Shown: piece by piece, positions 32,978 through 40,063 of the stretch
How the letters are laid out: each line of letters begins with the position of its first letter
How positions within the stretch are numbered: the first letter of the stretch is position 1
Source of the DNA: Planctomycetia bacterium
GTDB lineage: Bacteria > Planctomycetota > Phycisphaerae > Phycisphaerales > SM1A02
Length of the DNA: 40,063 bases
Assembly (NCBI GenBank): GCA_005790565.1
Contig: SXUJ01000022.1
Location: forward strand, 1-40,063
Direction: 5' to 3'
Position numbers and translations under genes: made by a program
Notes under the pieces: model-generated
Seen by the model: the letters and a program-made list of their open reading frames with translations, nothing else
Database searches by the model: none
Told to the model about the DNA's origin: nothing

Positions 32978-33352
32978 TCATCGATGATTGGTCGGCCGGT
33001 AGATCGCGACGCACCGAGGCGCCTCGGTCACGCGAACGCTCGCGAGACGAATTCCGCGCGGAAGTTTCGGAAGCAACTCCTCGGCGATGTGCTTGGCGAC
33101 ATGTTCGGCGGTTGGGTTCGTCGACTCAAACGCCGCCGTGGCATTGAGATCGGCGTTCCGAAATGGGGAGATGACCCGCGCGAGCGCCGCTTCGATTGCG
33201 TGGAAATCGCACAGGAGCCCCTCGGGATCGAGTGCGGGGCCTTCCACTTCGCACTGGACCCGCCAGTTATGGCCATGCACCGTCTCTCGCACACCACGAA
33301 GGACGATCGCATGGGCGGCACTGAATTCAGCTTCGATTTCAAGCGAATACAT
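32978..33352 (-). CDS. queD: 6-pyruvoyl-tetrahydropterin synthase / QueD family protein
   Basis: 124 residues. The T-fold enzyme signature is present: zinc-binding His in AEFSAAHAI and HGHNW, followed by LDPEGLLCDFHAIEAAL and the C-terminal TEAPRCVAIY with the substrate-anchoring Glu. In queuosine synthesis QueD converts dihydroneopterin triphosphate to 6-carboxytetrahydropterin. The catalytic Cys usually found four residues before HGH (CGRLHGH-type) is replaced: the segment reads RGVRETVHGHNW. It may therefore be a PTPS-like subfamily with other chemistry. It is divergent from the metal transporter across an 83-bp region with a palindrome. Family sure; exact reaction not. Confidence 0.85.
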   Translation of the reverse strand: MYSLEIEAEFSAAHAIVLRGVRETVHGHNWRVQCEVEGPALDPEGLLCDFHAIEAALARVISPFRNADLNATAAFESTNPTAEHVAKHIAEELLPKLPRGIRLASVRVTEAPRCVAIYRPTNHR

Positions 33353-33401
33353 CTCGCCGAGTGTACGAGAGACGAGGAGGAAGGATCCTGGCGAGAGCCG
33401 C

Positions 33402-33435
33402 TTGCGTACACCGTAGCATATGCTACTATCGTTGC
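33402..33435 (+). promoter_or_regulatory. Candidate promoter for the metal transporter operon, possibly leaderless
   Basis: TTGCGT (33402-33407) and TACTAT (33424-33429) are spaced 16 bp. A start about seven bases after the -10 falls on ATG 33436 itself. No Shine-Dalgarno is seen before that ATG, so the transcript may be leaderless. This is inference from motif match only. Confidence 0.4.
33413..33426. promoter_or_regulatory. Perfect 14-bp palindrome, probable metal-regulator operator
   Basis: GTAGCATATGCTAC is a perfect dyad lying between and over the candidate -35 and -10 boxes, 9 bp upstream of the substrate-binding protein ATG and 60 bp upstream of the divergent QueD-like gene. This geometry fits a repressor of the DtxR/MntR or Fur/Zur type. 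No such regulator gene is in the window, and the sequence does not match a consensus I know with certainty. Confidence 0.6.
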
Positions 33436-34422
33436 ATGTGCCTCGAATCCCGCTTGCTTACCCGCTGTTCGCTCATCCTCCCTTCCCTCCTCGCTCTACT
33501 GCTCGCCTTCGGTTGCGGAGGCACCGCGCAGCCTGAGCGCGAGACTGAGGGAACGAGGCCCCCGTCGGACACATCCGTGCCAGTCCTCATCGCGACCACG
33601 GGCATGGTTGCCGATGTCGTGCAGAGCGTCGTTGGACCTCACGCGCAGGTCGTTACGCTTATCCCCGCCGGCGCGGATCCACACCTCTGGACTCCGACGC
33701 GCACCGACATCGTGCAGTTGCTCGACGCCGATGCGCTCTTCATGAATGGACTCGGACTCGAAGGACGAGCCGGAGAAGCTTTCGCGAGAGTTTCGAACTC
33801 CGGTCGCCCCGTATGCGCGGTGACGAGCGCGCTGACTCAGGAAGATTTACTTCGCGACCCCTCCAATCCGCATCACCCCGATCCGCATGTGTGGATGGAT
33901 CCGTTGGTTTGGGGGCGCACTGCGCTCGCTGTGGCTGAGACGTTGACGCAACTCGATCCAGTGCATGCGGAAGACTTCAATCGCAACGCCCTGCACTACG
34001 TATTCGAAGCAGAGAAACTCCATGACGAGATCAAAGCGATGCTCGATCAGGTGCCGACTGCGAATCGCATGCTCACCAGTTCACACGACGCGTTCGGATA
34101 CTTCGGCAAGCGGTTTGGCTTCGAAGTGCGAGGGATTCAAGGGATTTCCACCGAGAGCGAGGCGAGCGTCGGTGATATCGAACGACTCGTCGCAGAGCTC
34201 TGCGGGCGGTCGATTCCGACCGTCTTCATCGAGACCACCGTGTCAGATCGCACCATCCGCGCACTCGTGGATGGATGCGCCGCAAGGGGGCACGCACTCA
34301 AGATCGGTCCGGCACTTTTTAGTGATTCGATGGGAGCACCTGGCACCGCAGGCGGAACGTGGCTCGGCATGATTCGCCACAACGCCAGTTCCATTGCCTC
34401 CGGACTTCGAGGCGGTGCATGA
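33436..34422 (+). CDS. troA: Metal ABC transporter substrate-binding lipoprotein (TroA/ZnuA family)
   Basis: The start is ATG 33436; the longer track ORF (33361) crosses the promoter. 328 residues with signal and lipobox LLLAFGC, so lipid-anchored in the periplasm. Cluster A-1 features: VLIATTGMVADVVQSVVG, ligand His in AGADPHLWTPT, ligand His in DPHVWMDP, and third ligand in SSHDAFGYFGKRFGFEV, where His rather than Glu points to the TroA/ZnuA type (Zn or Zn/Mn) instead of PsaA-type Mn proteins. The fourth is Asp in LFSDSMGAPGTAGG. There is no long His-rich loop of ZnuA, only HHPDPH. First gene of a four-gene operon; the stop overlaps the ATPase start. Confidence 0.92.
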   Translation: MCLESRLLTRCSLILPSLLALLLAFGCGGTAQPERETEGTRPPSDTSVPVLIATTGMVADVVQSVVGPHAQVVTLIPAGADPHLWTPTRTDIVQLLDADALFMNGLGLEGRAGEAFARVSNSGRPVCAVTSALTQEDLLRDPSNPHHPDPHVWMDPLVWGRTALAVAETLTQLDPVHAEDFNRNALHYVFEAEKLHDEIKAMLDQVPTANRMLTSSHDAFGYFGKRFGFEVRGIQGISTESEASVGDIERLVAELCGRSIPTVFIETTVSDRTIRALVDGCAARGHALKIGPALFSDSMGAPGTAGGTWLGMIRHNASSIASGLRGGA

Positions 34423-35168
34423 ATGATCGCGCCTCTCCACTCGCGGTTGACGGATTCTCAGCGGGCTACGGCAATGGGGAAGTGATCGTGCACGACGCGT
34501 CGTTCGCGCTCCGTCGTGGAGCTATGACTGCGCTGGTCGGCCCTAACGGCGCTGGAAAGAGCACCCTCCTCAAGGGCGCGCTTGGATTGCTCCCGCACGC
34601 GAACACCGCGTGCGTTCGATTCTTCGGTCAACCGCTCGAGCAAGTCCGCGCGCGCGTCGCGTACCTGCCGCAGCGCGCGGATATCGATTGGACCTTCCCC
34701 GCAAGCGCTCTCGATGTGGCCGCGATGGGGCTGTACCGAAAGATCGGCTTCTTTCGTCGGGTCAGCGGTCGATGGAAAACGGAAGCGCGCCGTGCGCTCG
34801 CGTTGGTTGGGATGGAATCTCTTGAAAGCATGCCGATTGGCGAACTCTCGGGGGGCCAGCAGCAGCGCGTGCTCCTCGCGCGCAGTTTGGTGCAAGGTGC
34901 TGATCTTCTGATGCTCGACGAACCGTTTGTGAATGTCGACTTCGCGACAGAAGAACGACTCGGTGCGGTCTTGCGAGACGCTTGCCGCAGCGGCATGAGC
35001 GTGCTCGCGGTCCATCATGACCTCGGCGATGTTCGGCGGTACTTCGACGATGCGGTGCTCTTTGATGGAACCGTCGTCGCACACGGACCAATCGAGGACG
35101 CACTCGCCGACGCAAACCTGCACGAAGCATTCAAACTCGGACCTCCCCCAGAGGACTCGATCGCGTGA
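34419..35168 (+). CDS. troB: Metal ABC transporter ATP-binding protein
   Basis: The start is ATG 34419, overlapping the previous stop (ATGA); the track's 34359 lies inside troA. 249 residues. Walker A is GPNGAGKST at residues 41-49, the Q-loop is in VAYLPQRADIDWTFP (the typical RxxxDWxFP of metal-uptake ATPases), the signature is LSGGQQQR, Walker B is LLMLDEPF and the switch His is in VHHDL. It energises the two permeases that follow. Confidence 0.95.
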   Translation: MNDRASPLAVDGFSAGYGNGEVIVHDASFALRRGAMTALVGPNGAGKSTLLKGALGLLPHANTACVRFFGQPLEQVRARVAYLPQRADIDWTFPASALDVAAMGLYRKIGFFRRVSGRWKTEARRALALVGMESLESMPIGELSGGQQQRVLLARSLVQGADLLMLDEPFVNVDFATEERLGAVLRDACRSGMSVLAVHHDLGDVRRYFDDAVLFDGTVVAHGPIEDALADANLHEAFKLGPPPEDSIA

Positions 35169-36070
35169 TCGAGCATCACACCAATCTGGAGATCCCATTC
35201 TGGGGCGCCAACACGATCACGGTCACGCTCGGCTGCGCGGTGTTCGGCGCGCTCGCGGGTAGCGTTGGGACGTTTGTCCTCGCGCGCAAGCAGTCACTGC
35301 TCGCGGATGTGACCGGCCACGCGGCATTGCCCGGCGTGGCGCTTGCCTTCCTCATCGGTGAATGGGCGCAAATCGGCGGTCGATCGCCATGGTTGCTCTT
35401 TTTGGGAGGCGGCGTGACGGCTCTACTTGCTGCTTGGAGTACGCCGTGGCTCGCGCGAAAGCGGAGACTTGGCGCAGATGGAGCGAACGCGGTGACACTC
35501 GCGGCGTTCTTTGGATTGGGAACGGTGCTGTTCTCACTGGTGCAATCACATCCCACCGGGGCACAAGGAGGACTTCGTCGGTTGCTCTTTGGAAACGCCG
35601 CCGCGATGACGAACAGCGACGCGCTCGCAATCGCAACCATCGCGATTGCCGCTCTACTCACGCTCATCTTGCTTTTCAAGGAGTTCTCCCTTCTGGCGTT
35701 TGACGAGGATGCCGCGCGAGTACTCGGGCTCCCCGTGCGAAGGCTCGATTGGTTGCTCTTGCTCCTCCTCGTCGCAACCGTCGTCACCGGAATGCAAGTG
35801 GCGGGTATTGCGCTTGTCGTTTCGATGCTCATCGCCCCCGCTGCGGCGGCGCGAGTCATCGGCGGATCCTTTGGGCGCACTGCCTCGATCGCTGCGTGTT
35901 TCGGAGTTGCGTGCGCGGTCGCGGGCGCAATGGCATCGCGATCCGTCGAGCATTTCCCCACCGGCAGCGCAATGGCACTCGCCGCAACGGTTGTGTTCTT
36001 CCTTTCGATCCCCTGCTCGCGAATCCTGCACGCCCGACGCGAACGAAACTCGGCTGAGGCACGTCGATGA
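35165..36070 (+). CDS. troC: Metal ABC transporter permease 1 (ABC-3 family)
   Basis: 301 residues. The GTG start at 35165 overlaps the ATPase stop by 4 bases. A hydrophobic protein with about eight to nine membrane spans and the ABC-3 family landmarks: LARKQSLLADVTGHAALPGVALAFL near the N-terminus, the central coupling region LKEFSLLAFDEDAARVLGLPV, and VVSMLIAPAAAARVI. It is paired with a second permease as in TroCD/MntCD-type transporters, which probably form a heterodimer. The end overlaps the next start. Confidence 0.94.
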   Translation: MIEHHTNLEIPFWGANTITVTLGCAVFGALAGSVGTFVLARKQSLLADVTGHAALPGVALAFLIGEWAQIGGRSPWLLFLGGGVTALLAAWSTPWLARKRRLGADGANAVTLAAFFGLGTVLFSLVQSHPTGAQGGLRRLLFGNAAAMTNSDALAIATIAIAALLTLILLFKEFSLLAFDEDAARVLGLPVRRLDWLLLLLLVATVVTGMQVAGIALVVSMLIAPAAAARVIGGSFGRTASIAACFGVACAVAGAMASRSVEHFPTGSAMALAATVVFFLSIPCSRILHARRERNSAEARR

Positions 36071-36945
36071 TGCCATCGCTCGCCGTCGATGTCCCCGCGT
36101 TGCTCGCGCTGCTCTGCGCACTCGTCGCCTGCGGAACACTGGGAAACTTTCTCGTGCTCCGCAAAGAAGCAATGACGGGCGACGCGGTCGCGCACGCCGT
36201 GCTCCCTGGACTAGTCGCGGGATTCCTGCTCACAGGAACTCGTTCGACTCTCGCGATGTTCGTCGGCGCCGCGTGCGCGGGCGTACTCTCGATCCTACTG
36301 TCGGGTTGGGCGCGTCGCGCCACGCGGCTTGAAGCGGGCGCGACTCTCGGGGTCGTCTTCTCCGGGCTCTTCGCGCTCGGTGTTGTGTTGTTGGAAACGC
36401 AGGGTGCCCGGCAAGTCGATCTCGATCCAGAGTGTGTGCTGTTTGGCTCGCTTGAAACGCTCTTCTATGTCCCCGCGTCCGGCGCGCCTTGGTACACCGG
36501 AGTTCCGCGCACACTCTGGACGCTTGCCATCGCCGCGCTCTTCACGCTGATCTTCGCGCTCCTCTTTCTCAAGGAACTCGCCCTCCTCGCGTTTGACCCA
36601 AGCGCGGCGCGACACCTCGGCGTTGCGCCGCGATGGCTTGAACGCGCGTTCCTCATTGTGATTTCGGCGAGCATCGTTGCGAGCTTTGAAGCCGTCGGAA
36701 GCGTGCTTGTCATTGGCATCCTCGCCTGCCCCGCACTCCTTGCGGCGCCTCATGCAAAGAGCGTCGCGGGGCAGATCACGCTCAGTCTCGTCCTCGGCGT
36801 TGCGCTCTCGATTCTCGGTTATGCCATCGCGGCACTCTCTCCACAACTCTTCGGCACCTCGACCGCGCTCAATTCCGCGGGCATGATTTCGCTCGTCCTC
36901 GCGCTGAGCGTGCCACTCTCGCACGCGATGGCGCGGCGCGCGTAA
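36067..36945 (+). CDS. troD: Metal ABC transporter permease 2 (ABC-3 family)
   Basis: 292 residues from ATG 36067, overlapping the previous gene (ATGA). The same fold as its neighbour: NFLVLRKEAMTGDAVAHAVLPGLVAGFL, the coupling helix LKELALLAFDPSAARHLGVAP and VLVIGILACPALLAAPHA. It ends 15 bp before the stop of the convergent prepilin gene. The presence of two different permeases separates this system from ZnuABC, which uses one. Confidence 0.94.
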   Translation: MMPSLAVDVPALLALLCALVACGTLGNFLVLRKEAMTGDAVAHAVLPGLVAGFLLTGTRSTLAMFVGAACAGVLSILLSGWARRATRLEAGATLGVVFSGLFALGVVLLETQGARQVDLDPECVLFGSLETLFYVPASGAPWYTGVPRTLWTLAIAALFTLIFALLFLKELALLAFDPSAARHLGVAPRWLERAFLIVISASIVASFEAVGSVLVIGILACPALLAAPHAKSVAGQITLSLVLGVALSILGYAIAALSPQLFGTSTALNSAGMISLVLALSVPLSHAMARRA

Positions 36946-36960
36946 CGGATTCGAGAATTC

Positions 36961-37845
36961 CTAGCCGCCTCCGCCCGGAAGCAACATCCAGTTTGGCGTC
37001 GAGGCGCGGTCCGTCCACATGCGCATGTCTTTCAAGGCCTCGCTCGACTTGGACTCGGCGTGGCCGTCCGCAAAGGACACCACTGAATCACCGGCGTACC
37101 GCGCACTCACATTTCCCCAACTCGCGGGCTCGACGGGGTTGTACTCGGCCGTCCACACTGCGGTGGTGAAGTTCGGACTGCGTACGCGGAAGTAACCCTC
37201 CACGATCTCGCCCTCGGTCCCGTCCGCCGCGAACGCGCGCGCGCTCGCAAAGACGAGTGTCTCCGCGGGCCGCATGAGTTCAGAAGTCCGCGTCGCGTAG
37301 AAGCGCCCAAAGCCCCCGAGAAAAATCGGATTGAAGCCACCGTAGTTTTCGTCACCTCCGAGCCAGACGGAGTTCAATCCAAAGCTCGGGAAGACGCTTG
37401 TCTGATAGAGGTAGTTCGAGGTGTCGGTGACTTCAAGTTCTCGCAGCGTGCGTTCATTCTCATTGATGTACATGGCGTCAAAGGCATGGCCGATGTAAGG
37501 CGCAAGTCGCCAAGGCCATCGGCTCGCAGCGACCCCAATCGTCTGCGTTGCAATCGACTCGCCCTGCGCGTCAAATGCGGGTAATCCCGACTTGTAACCA
37601 GGCAGCAGCGCACCGTGGTGATCATCGGCATACGAGAGCCAAGCTTGCGCCAAAGTTCGCGCGCAAACAATCTCCTTGGCGCGACTCGCCGACGCGCGCA
37701 CTTTCGAAATGACTGGAATGAGAATCCCAATGAGCATTGCGAGAATGCCGACTACGACGAGTAGCTCGACCAAAGTAAAACCCGCTGCCTCTGCAAGTGG
37801 GCGAAGTGGACATCGTCGTGTTGGGCGTGGATGACTCAAGGGCAA
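36961..37845 (-). CDS. Prepilin-type protein, DUF1559-like (H-X9-DG type)
   Basis: 294 residues; the only in-frame starts before the motif are TTG codons (37845 or two codons later), so the start is uncertain. The prepilin motif is AAGFTLVELLVVVGILAMLIGILIPVIS with Glu +5. The following helix (RASASRAKEIVCARTLAQAWLSYADDHHGALLPGY) and the C-terminal YAGDSVVSFADGHAES match the large planctomycete family with N-terminal methylation and the processing-associated H-X9-DG-like end. The role of these proteins is unsettled; they are thought to be exported pilin-like proteins. It stands alone, convergent with the transporter operon. Confidence 0.85.
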   Translation of the reverse strand: MPLSHPRPTRRCPLRPLAEAAGFTLVELLVVVGILAMLIGILIPVISKVRASASRAKEIVCARTLAQAWLSYADDHHGALLPGYKSGLPAFDAQGESIATQTIGVAASRWPWRLAPYIGHAFDAMYINENERTLRELEVTDTSNYLYQTSVFPSFGLNSVWLGGDENYGGFNPIFLGGFGRFYATRTSELMRPAETLVFASARAFAADGTEGEIVEGYFRVRSPNFTTAVWTAEYNPVEPASWGNVSARYAGDSVVSFADGHAESKSSEALKDMRMWTDRASTPNWMLLPGGGG

Positions 37846-38054
37846 CGGCTTCTTGTCGCGGAAAGTCCGATAGGGGTCTCGAACGGGCGTCGAAGTCTAC
37901 GGGGAGGCAGGATCCTTTGTATCGATCGTTGCGTAAAGGAGATTCCGCCGCATGATTGCGAAAAATCCGCATCGATCGAACCCATTTCTCTCGCCCTGCG
38001 TTCAGGTGAGAGGCACGGACCGCCTAGGCTCTCGACTCGCGATTCCGCTTCACC
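37846..38054. other. Divergent intergenic region
   Basis: Between the DUF1559-like gene (minus) and the dockerin protein (plus). It must carry both promoters, but I find no convincing boxes. A 52-codon frame from ATG 37952 behind AAAGGAG overlaps the next gene and is not supported otherwise. Confidence 0.4.
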
Positions 38055-39083
38055 ATGCGCTTCAACCCCCCTCTCTCCGCAATTCTGCTTCCCGCGCTGT
38101 TCCTTGGTAACACGGCGAGTGCGGGGGATGTGACCTTCACGCGCAGCGCTCCGGATCTCGATCGCTGGAACTACCCGTTCAACTCCTCCCCCGGCGTGCG
38201 CCCGACTGCTTCCACCTTTGGGAACGAGGCAGGCTCCGTCATGTTTGACAACCGCGACGGGCAAATGATCGTTGGGTGGACGACTTCAGGCGAGATCCCC
38301 GCTGGCAATGGCGCCGATGCGTACGCAGTCCTCTCCTGCACGATTGAACTCATGGTCGCGAACGACATGGCGTTCCTCTACGACTCGACGCTTGATCCGT
38401 TCACCGCGTTTCTCCCGACCAACGACAGCGCGTATGTGGCGGACGCTGACGCGGGACAGCCGATCGAGCTCTATGGCACAGGCTTTCGAAATGGGTTTTC
38501 ACTCGCCAATTGGCAAGAGACTTCGCCCTATGGAACTGGCAGCGTGCTCGATCCACAAATCCGAAACGCCTTCGCGCTCGGACACACAGGCAAGGGCAAA
38601 GTGACCGACGTGTCAAACAGTGTTCGCGAAAGATGGACACCGACCCCGTTCGCCATCGGGGTGATTGAAGGAGGAATCGACGGTGACGCCGTTGCGATGA
38701 ACACCGTGATGCGATTTCAGCTTGATCTCAATCGCCCCGCGGTCGCGCACTACATCGCCGAGTCTCTCCATGAAGGGCGACTGCTCTTTTCCATCACTTC
38801 GCTCACACGAACCGTGCAGCAAGGGAGCAACTTCCCCTCCTTCTATTGTCGCGAGAATCCGCTCGTCGCAGTCGATCTCGCGAGTGCGGCCCGCATCGAA
38901 CTTCATGTCGGGCTCAATCCCGCGTGCGTTCCCGAAGATCTCGATTGCAATGGCGTCGTCGACGCCGCGGATCTCGCCACGCTCTTGAGCGATTGGGGAA
39001 GCTCGGGCAGTGCAGACTTCAATGGCGACGGCGTCATCGATGCCGCGGACCTCTCCATGCTGCTGAATGCGTGGACGAGCTAG
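38055..39083 (+). CDS. Secreted protein with C-terminal dockerin-like pair
   Basis: 342 residues. A signal peptide (LLPALFLGNTASA) is followed by a beta-rich domain of about 280 residues with no family I recognise (TFTRSAPDLDRWNYPFNSSPG, MIVGWTTSGEIPAG, LMVANDMAFLYDSTLD). The last ~55 residues hold two calcium-loop repeats, EDLDCNGVVDAADLATLLSDWG and ADFNGDGVIDAADLSMLL, spaced like a type I dockerin. In planctomycetes such tails are common on exported proteins without cellulosomes, so a sorting or surface-anchoring role is inferred. It ends 3 bp before the stop of the convergent gene. Confidence 0.82.
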   Translation: MRFNPPLSAILLPALFLGNTASAGDVTFTRSAPDLDRWNYPFNSSPGVRPTASTFGNEAGSVMFDNRDGQMIVGWTTSGEIPAGNGADAYAVLSCTIELMVANDMAFLYDSTLDPFTAFLPTNDSAYVADADAGQPIELYGTGFRNGFSLANWQETSPYGTGSVLDPQIRNAFALGHTGKGKVTDVSNSVRERWTPTPFAIGVIEGGIDGDAVAMNTVMRFQLDLNRPAVAHYIAESLHEGRLLFSITSLTRTVQQGSNFPSFYCRENPLVAVDLASAARIELHVGLNPACVPEDLDCNGVVDAADLATLLSDWGSSGSADFNGDGVIDAADLSMLLNAWTS

Positions 39084-39086
39084 GAA

Positions 39087-39317
39087 CTAGCCGCGCGGCT
39101 TCTTCATGCGCCCTCGAACATGTCGGCGAATGCGAGCAAGAATGCCCTCAACCTCGCTGGTTGCGAGTTCAAGTACCGCGGCAACTTCTTTCACCGTGAG
39201 TTCCTCGGTGTAACTCAACATGAGCACGAGCCGCTCGGTTCGAGAAAACTCCGCCGCGATGGATCGAAGGATTTGAGTTGGCGTCGCAACGCCACGCTGA
39301 GTGAGGACGCCATCCAT
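39087..39317 (-). CDS. Stand-alone sigma region-4-like (helix-turn-helix) protein
   Basis: The start is ATG 39317, with AAGGAG seven bases upstream; the track's 39434 start overlaps the neighbouring gene and lacks this support. 76 residues. The sequence RTERLVLMLSYTEELTVKEVAAVLELATSEVEGILARIRRHVR matches sigma region 4.2 of the FliA/WhiG kind, where an ER-LVL-LYY-EELT-KEI pattern leads into a helix-turn-helix. There is no region 2, so it cannot be a sigma factor by itself. It may be a DNA-binding regulator or anti/co-sigma component. It follows a GspF/PilC gene on the same strand (about 97 bp gap), so they may be co-transcribed. Confidence 0.72.
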   Translation of the reverse strand: MDGVLTQRGVATPTQILRSIAAEFSRTERLVLMLSYTEELTVKEVAAVLELATSEVEGILARIRRHVRGRMKKPRG

Positions 39318-39414
39318 GGCAACACTCCTTTTCGTTCGGTTCGGGCCGTCATCCATGACGACTTCGACGCGCAAGGTAAACAGTTCCCGTTCGCTGTCAA
39401 GCGGAAGGCGCGGT

Positions 39415-40063
39415 TCAAGGATTCCCTGCGACAACCTTGCTCAGCGAGAAGAGCGGAAGGAGGAGCGCGATCGCAAGTCCCCCAAGCACCGATCCAAGGA
39501 CGACGACAAGCATCGGCTCAAGCAAACTCATCGCCTGCTTGATTGCAATCTCAAGGTCTTCTTCAGCGAAGGTGGCGACCCGCTCAAGCACATCGGAGAG
39601 CCGCCCTCCCCGTTCACCTGCGGCAATCATCGAGGCGACAGTGACGGGTAACAAACCTTCGCGTCGAACGGATTCTGCCAGCAACCGACCTTCGCGCACC
39701 GACGCGTCGACGCTACTCCAGAATCGTTCGGTTCGTGGTGATCGGTCAAGGCTGCGCACTATGGCGATCGCGTCAAGCAGGTGAATCCCACTTGAAAGGA
39801 GCGTAGAAAGGGTGCGCATCGAACGCGCGACGAACGCTGCGCGAACAAGCCGTCCCACAATCGGGAGTCCGAACCGAAGTCGATCAAAGATGTGCCGCGC
39901 TGACTCACTCCGACTCCAAAGGATGACGAGGCTGATCACAATCGCAGCGCCAACCGAAATCGAGAGCCCATGCGCACCGATCGTGCGGCCCACCCACAAG
40001 AGCGATTTCGTGATCGCGGGAAGTTCCGCTCCACGATCTTCATAGAGTTTCGCAAATCGTGGG
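39415..40063 (-). CDS. Third GspF/PilC-family platform protein (5' part outside window)
   Basis: The frame is open to the right edge: upstream of the track's TTG at 39999 it continues with RGAELPAITKSLLWVGR, a typical segment of GspF proteins before the third span, so the gene begins beyond 40063. Visible are a membrane span (LSISVGAAIVISLVILW), the second T2SSF domain (FVARSMRTLSTLLSSGIHLLDAIAIV, MIAAGERGGRLSDVLERVATF) and the final span (LEPMLVVVLGSVLGGLAIALLLP). It is distinct in sequence from both other F proteins of the window, which implies a third filament or secretion assembly nearby. Confidence 0.9.
   Translation of the reverse strand, partial: PRFAKLYEDRGAELPAITKSLLWVGRTIGAHGLSISVGAAIVISLVILWSRSESARHIFDRLRFGLPIVGRLVRAAFVARSMRTLSTLLSSGIHLLDAIAIVRSLDRSPRTERFWSSVDASVREGRLLAESVRREGLLPVTVASMIAAGERGGRLSDVLERVATFAEEDLEIAIKQAMSLLEPMLVVVLGSVLGGLAIALLLPLFSLSKVVAGNP

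Noticed and set aside
37952-38110. 52-codon frame behind AAAGGAG upstream of the dockerin protein
   Set aside because: It overlaps the start of the secreted protein in another frame, has a slightly long SD spacing and no visible protein features. Could be chance.
39089-39100. 12-bp palindrome AGCCGCGCGGCT between convergent genes
   Set aside because: It lies within the last codons of the region-4-like gene and has only a weak T-rich flank. Too short to call a terminator confidently.
1-40063. CRISPR arrays, insertion sequences, integrases, phage or toxin-antitoxin genes
   Set aside because: No regularly spaced repeats, transposase motifs or terminal inverted repeats were seen; composition is uniform apart from the AT-richer first 110 bp.

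Overview
The window looks like chromosomal DNA of a planctomycete, most likely of the Phycisphaerae type. This is inferred from gene style, not from a marker gene. Supporting features are the high GC content, many prepilin-type (GFxxxE) proteins including one of the H-X9-DG/DUF1559 kind, a short C-terminal dockerin-like pair (DxNGDGxxDAADL), large secreted beta-propeller proteins, and sigma-70 family proteins of unusual architecture. I see no rRNA, tRNA, CRISPR array, transposase or phage gene, and no patch of clearly foreign composition.

Left part (1-4240): a rho-independent terminator of an upstream unit, about 490 bp of non-coding sequence whose first 200 bp fold into consecutive hairpins, a sigma-70 family factor, a terminator, subunit A of a 3-oxoacid CoA-transferase without its B subunit, and a secreted helical protein of unknown function.

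Central block 1 (4302-19323, + strand): a long cluster for a type II secretion / type IV pilus-like machine. The order is ATPase (E), platform protein (F), major pseudopilin (G), three minor pseudopilins (H/I/J-like), tip pseudopilin (K), actin-like plus membrane linker protein (L/PilM-PilN-like), M/PilO-like, C-like, secretin (D) and a putative lipoprotein. Many genes overlap by a few bases (GTGA junctions), so it is probably one or a few operons.

Middle (19324-24723): a strong hairpin ends the cluster. On the minus strand follow an extremely acidic small protein and a 1.4 kaa exported beta-propeller protein. The latter is divergent from a small lipoprotein.

Central block 2 (24883-30801, + strand): a second pilus-like operon with a PilT-type ATPase, a second GspF/PilC platform protein, a PilV-like pilin, an 801-residue PilX/GspK-like protein with EF-hand/dockerin-like calcium motifs, and a PilW-like pilin. 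It contains no extension ATPase and no secretin, so it may share parts with block 1 or with loci outside the window.

Right part (30757-40063): polyphosphate kinase and a PTPS/QueD-family protein (minus strand) are divergent from a TroABCD-type metal ABC transporter (+). A perfect 14-bp palindrome in the shared intergenic region overlaps a plausible promoter that would give a leaderless transcript. After these come a DUF1559-like prepilin, a secreted dockerin-tailed protein, a stand-alone sigma region-4-like protein, and a third GspF/PilC protein cut by the right edge. Convergent gene ends in this part are very tight (45-bp overlap, 15-bp gap, 3-bp gap).
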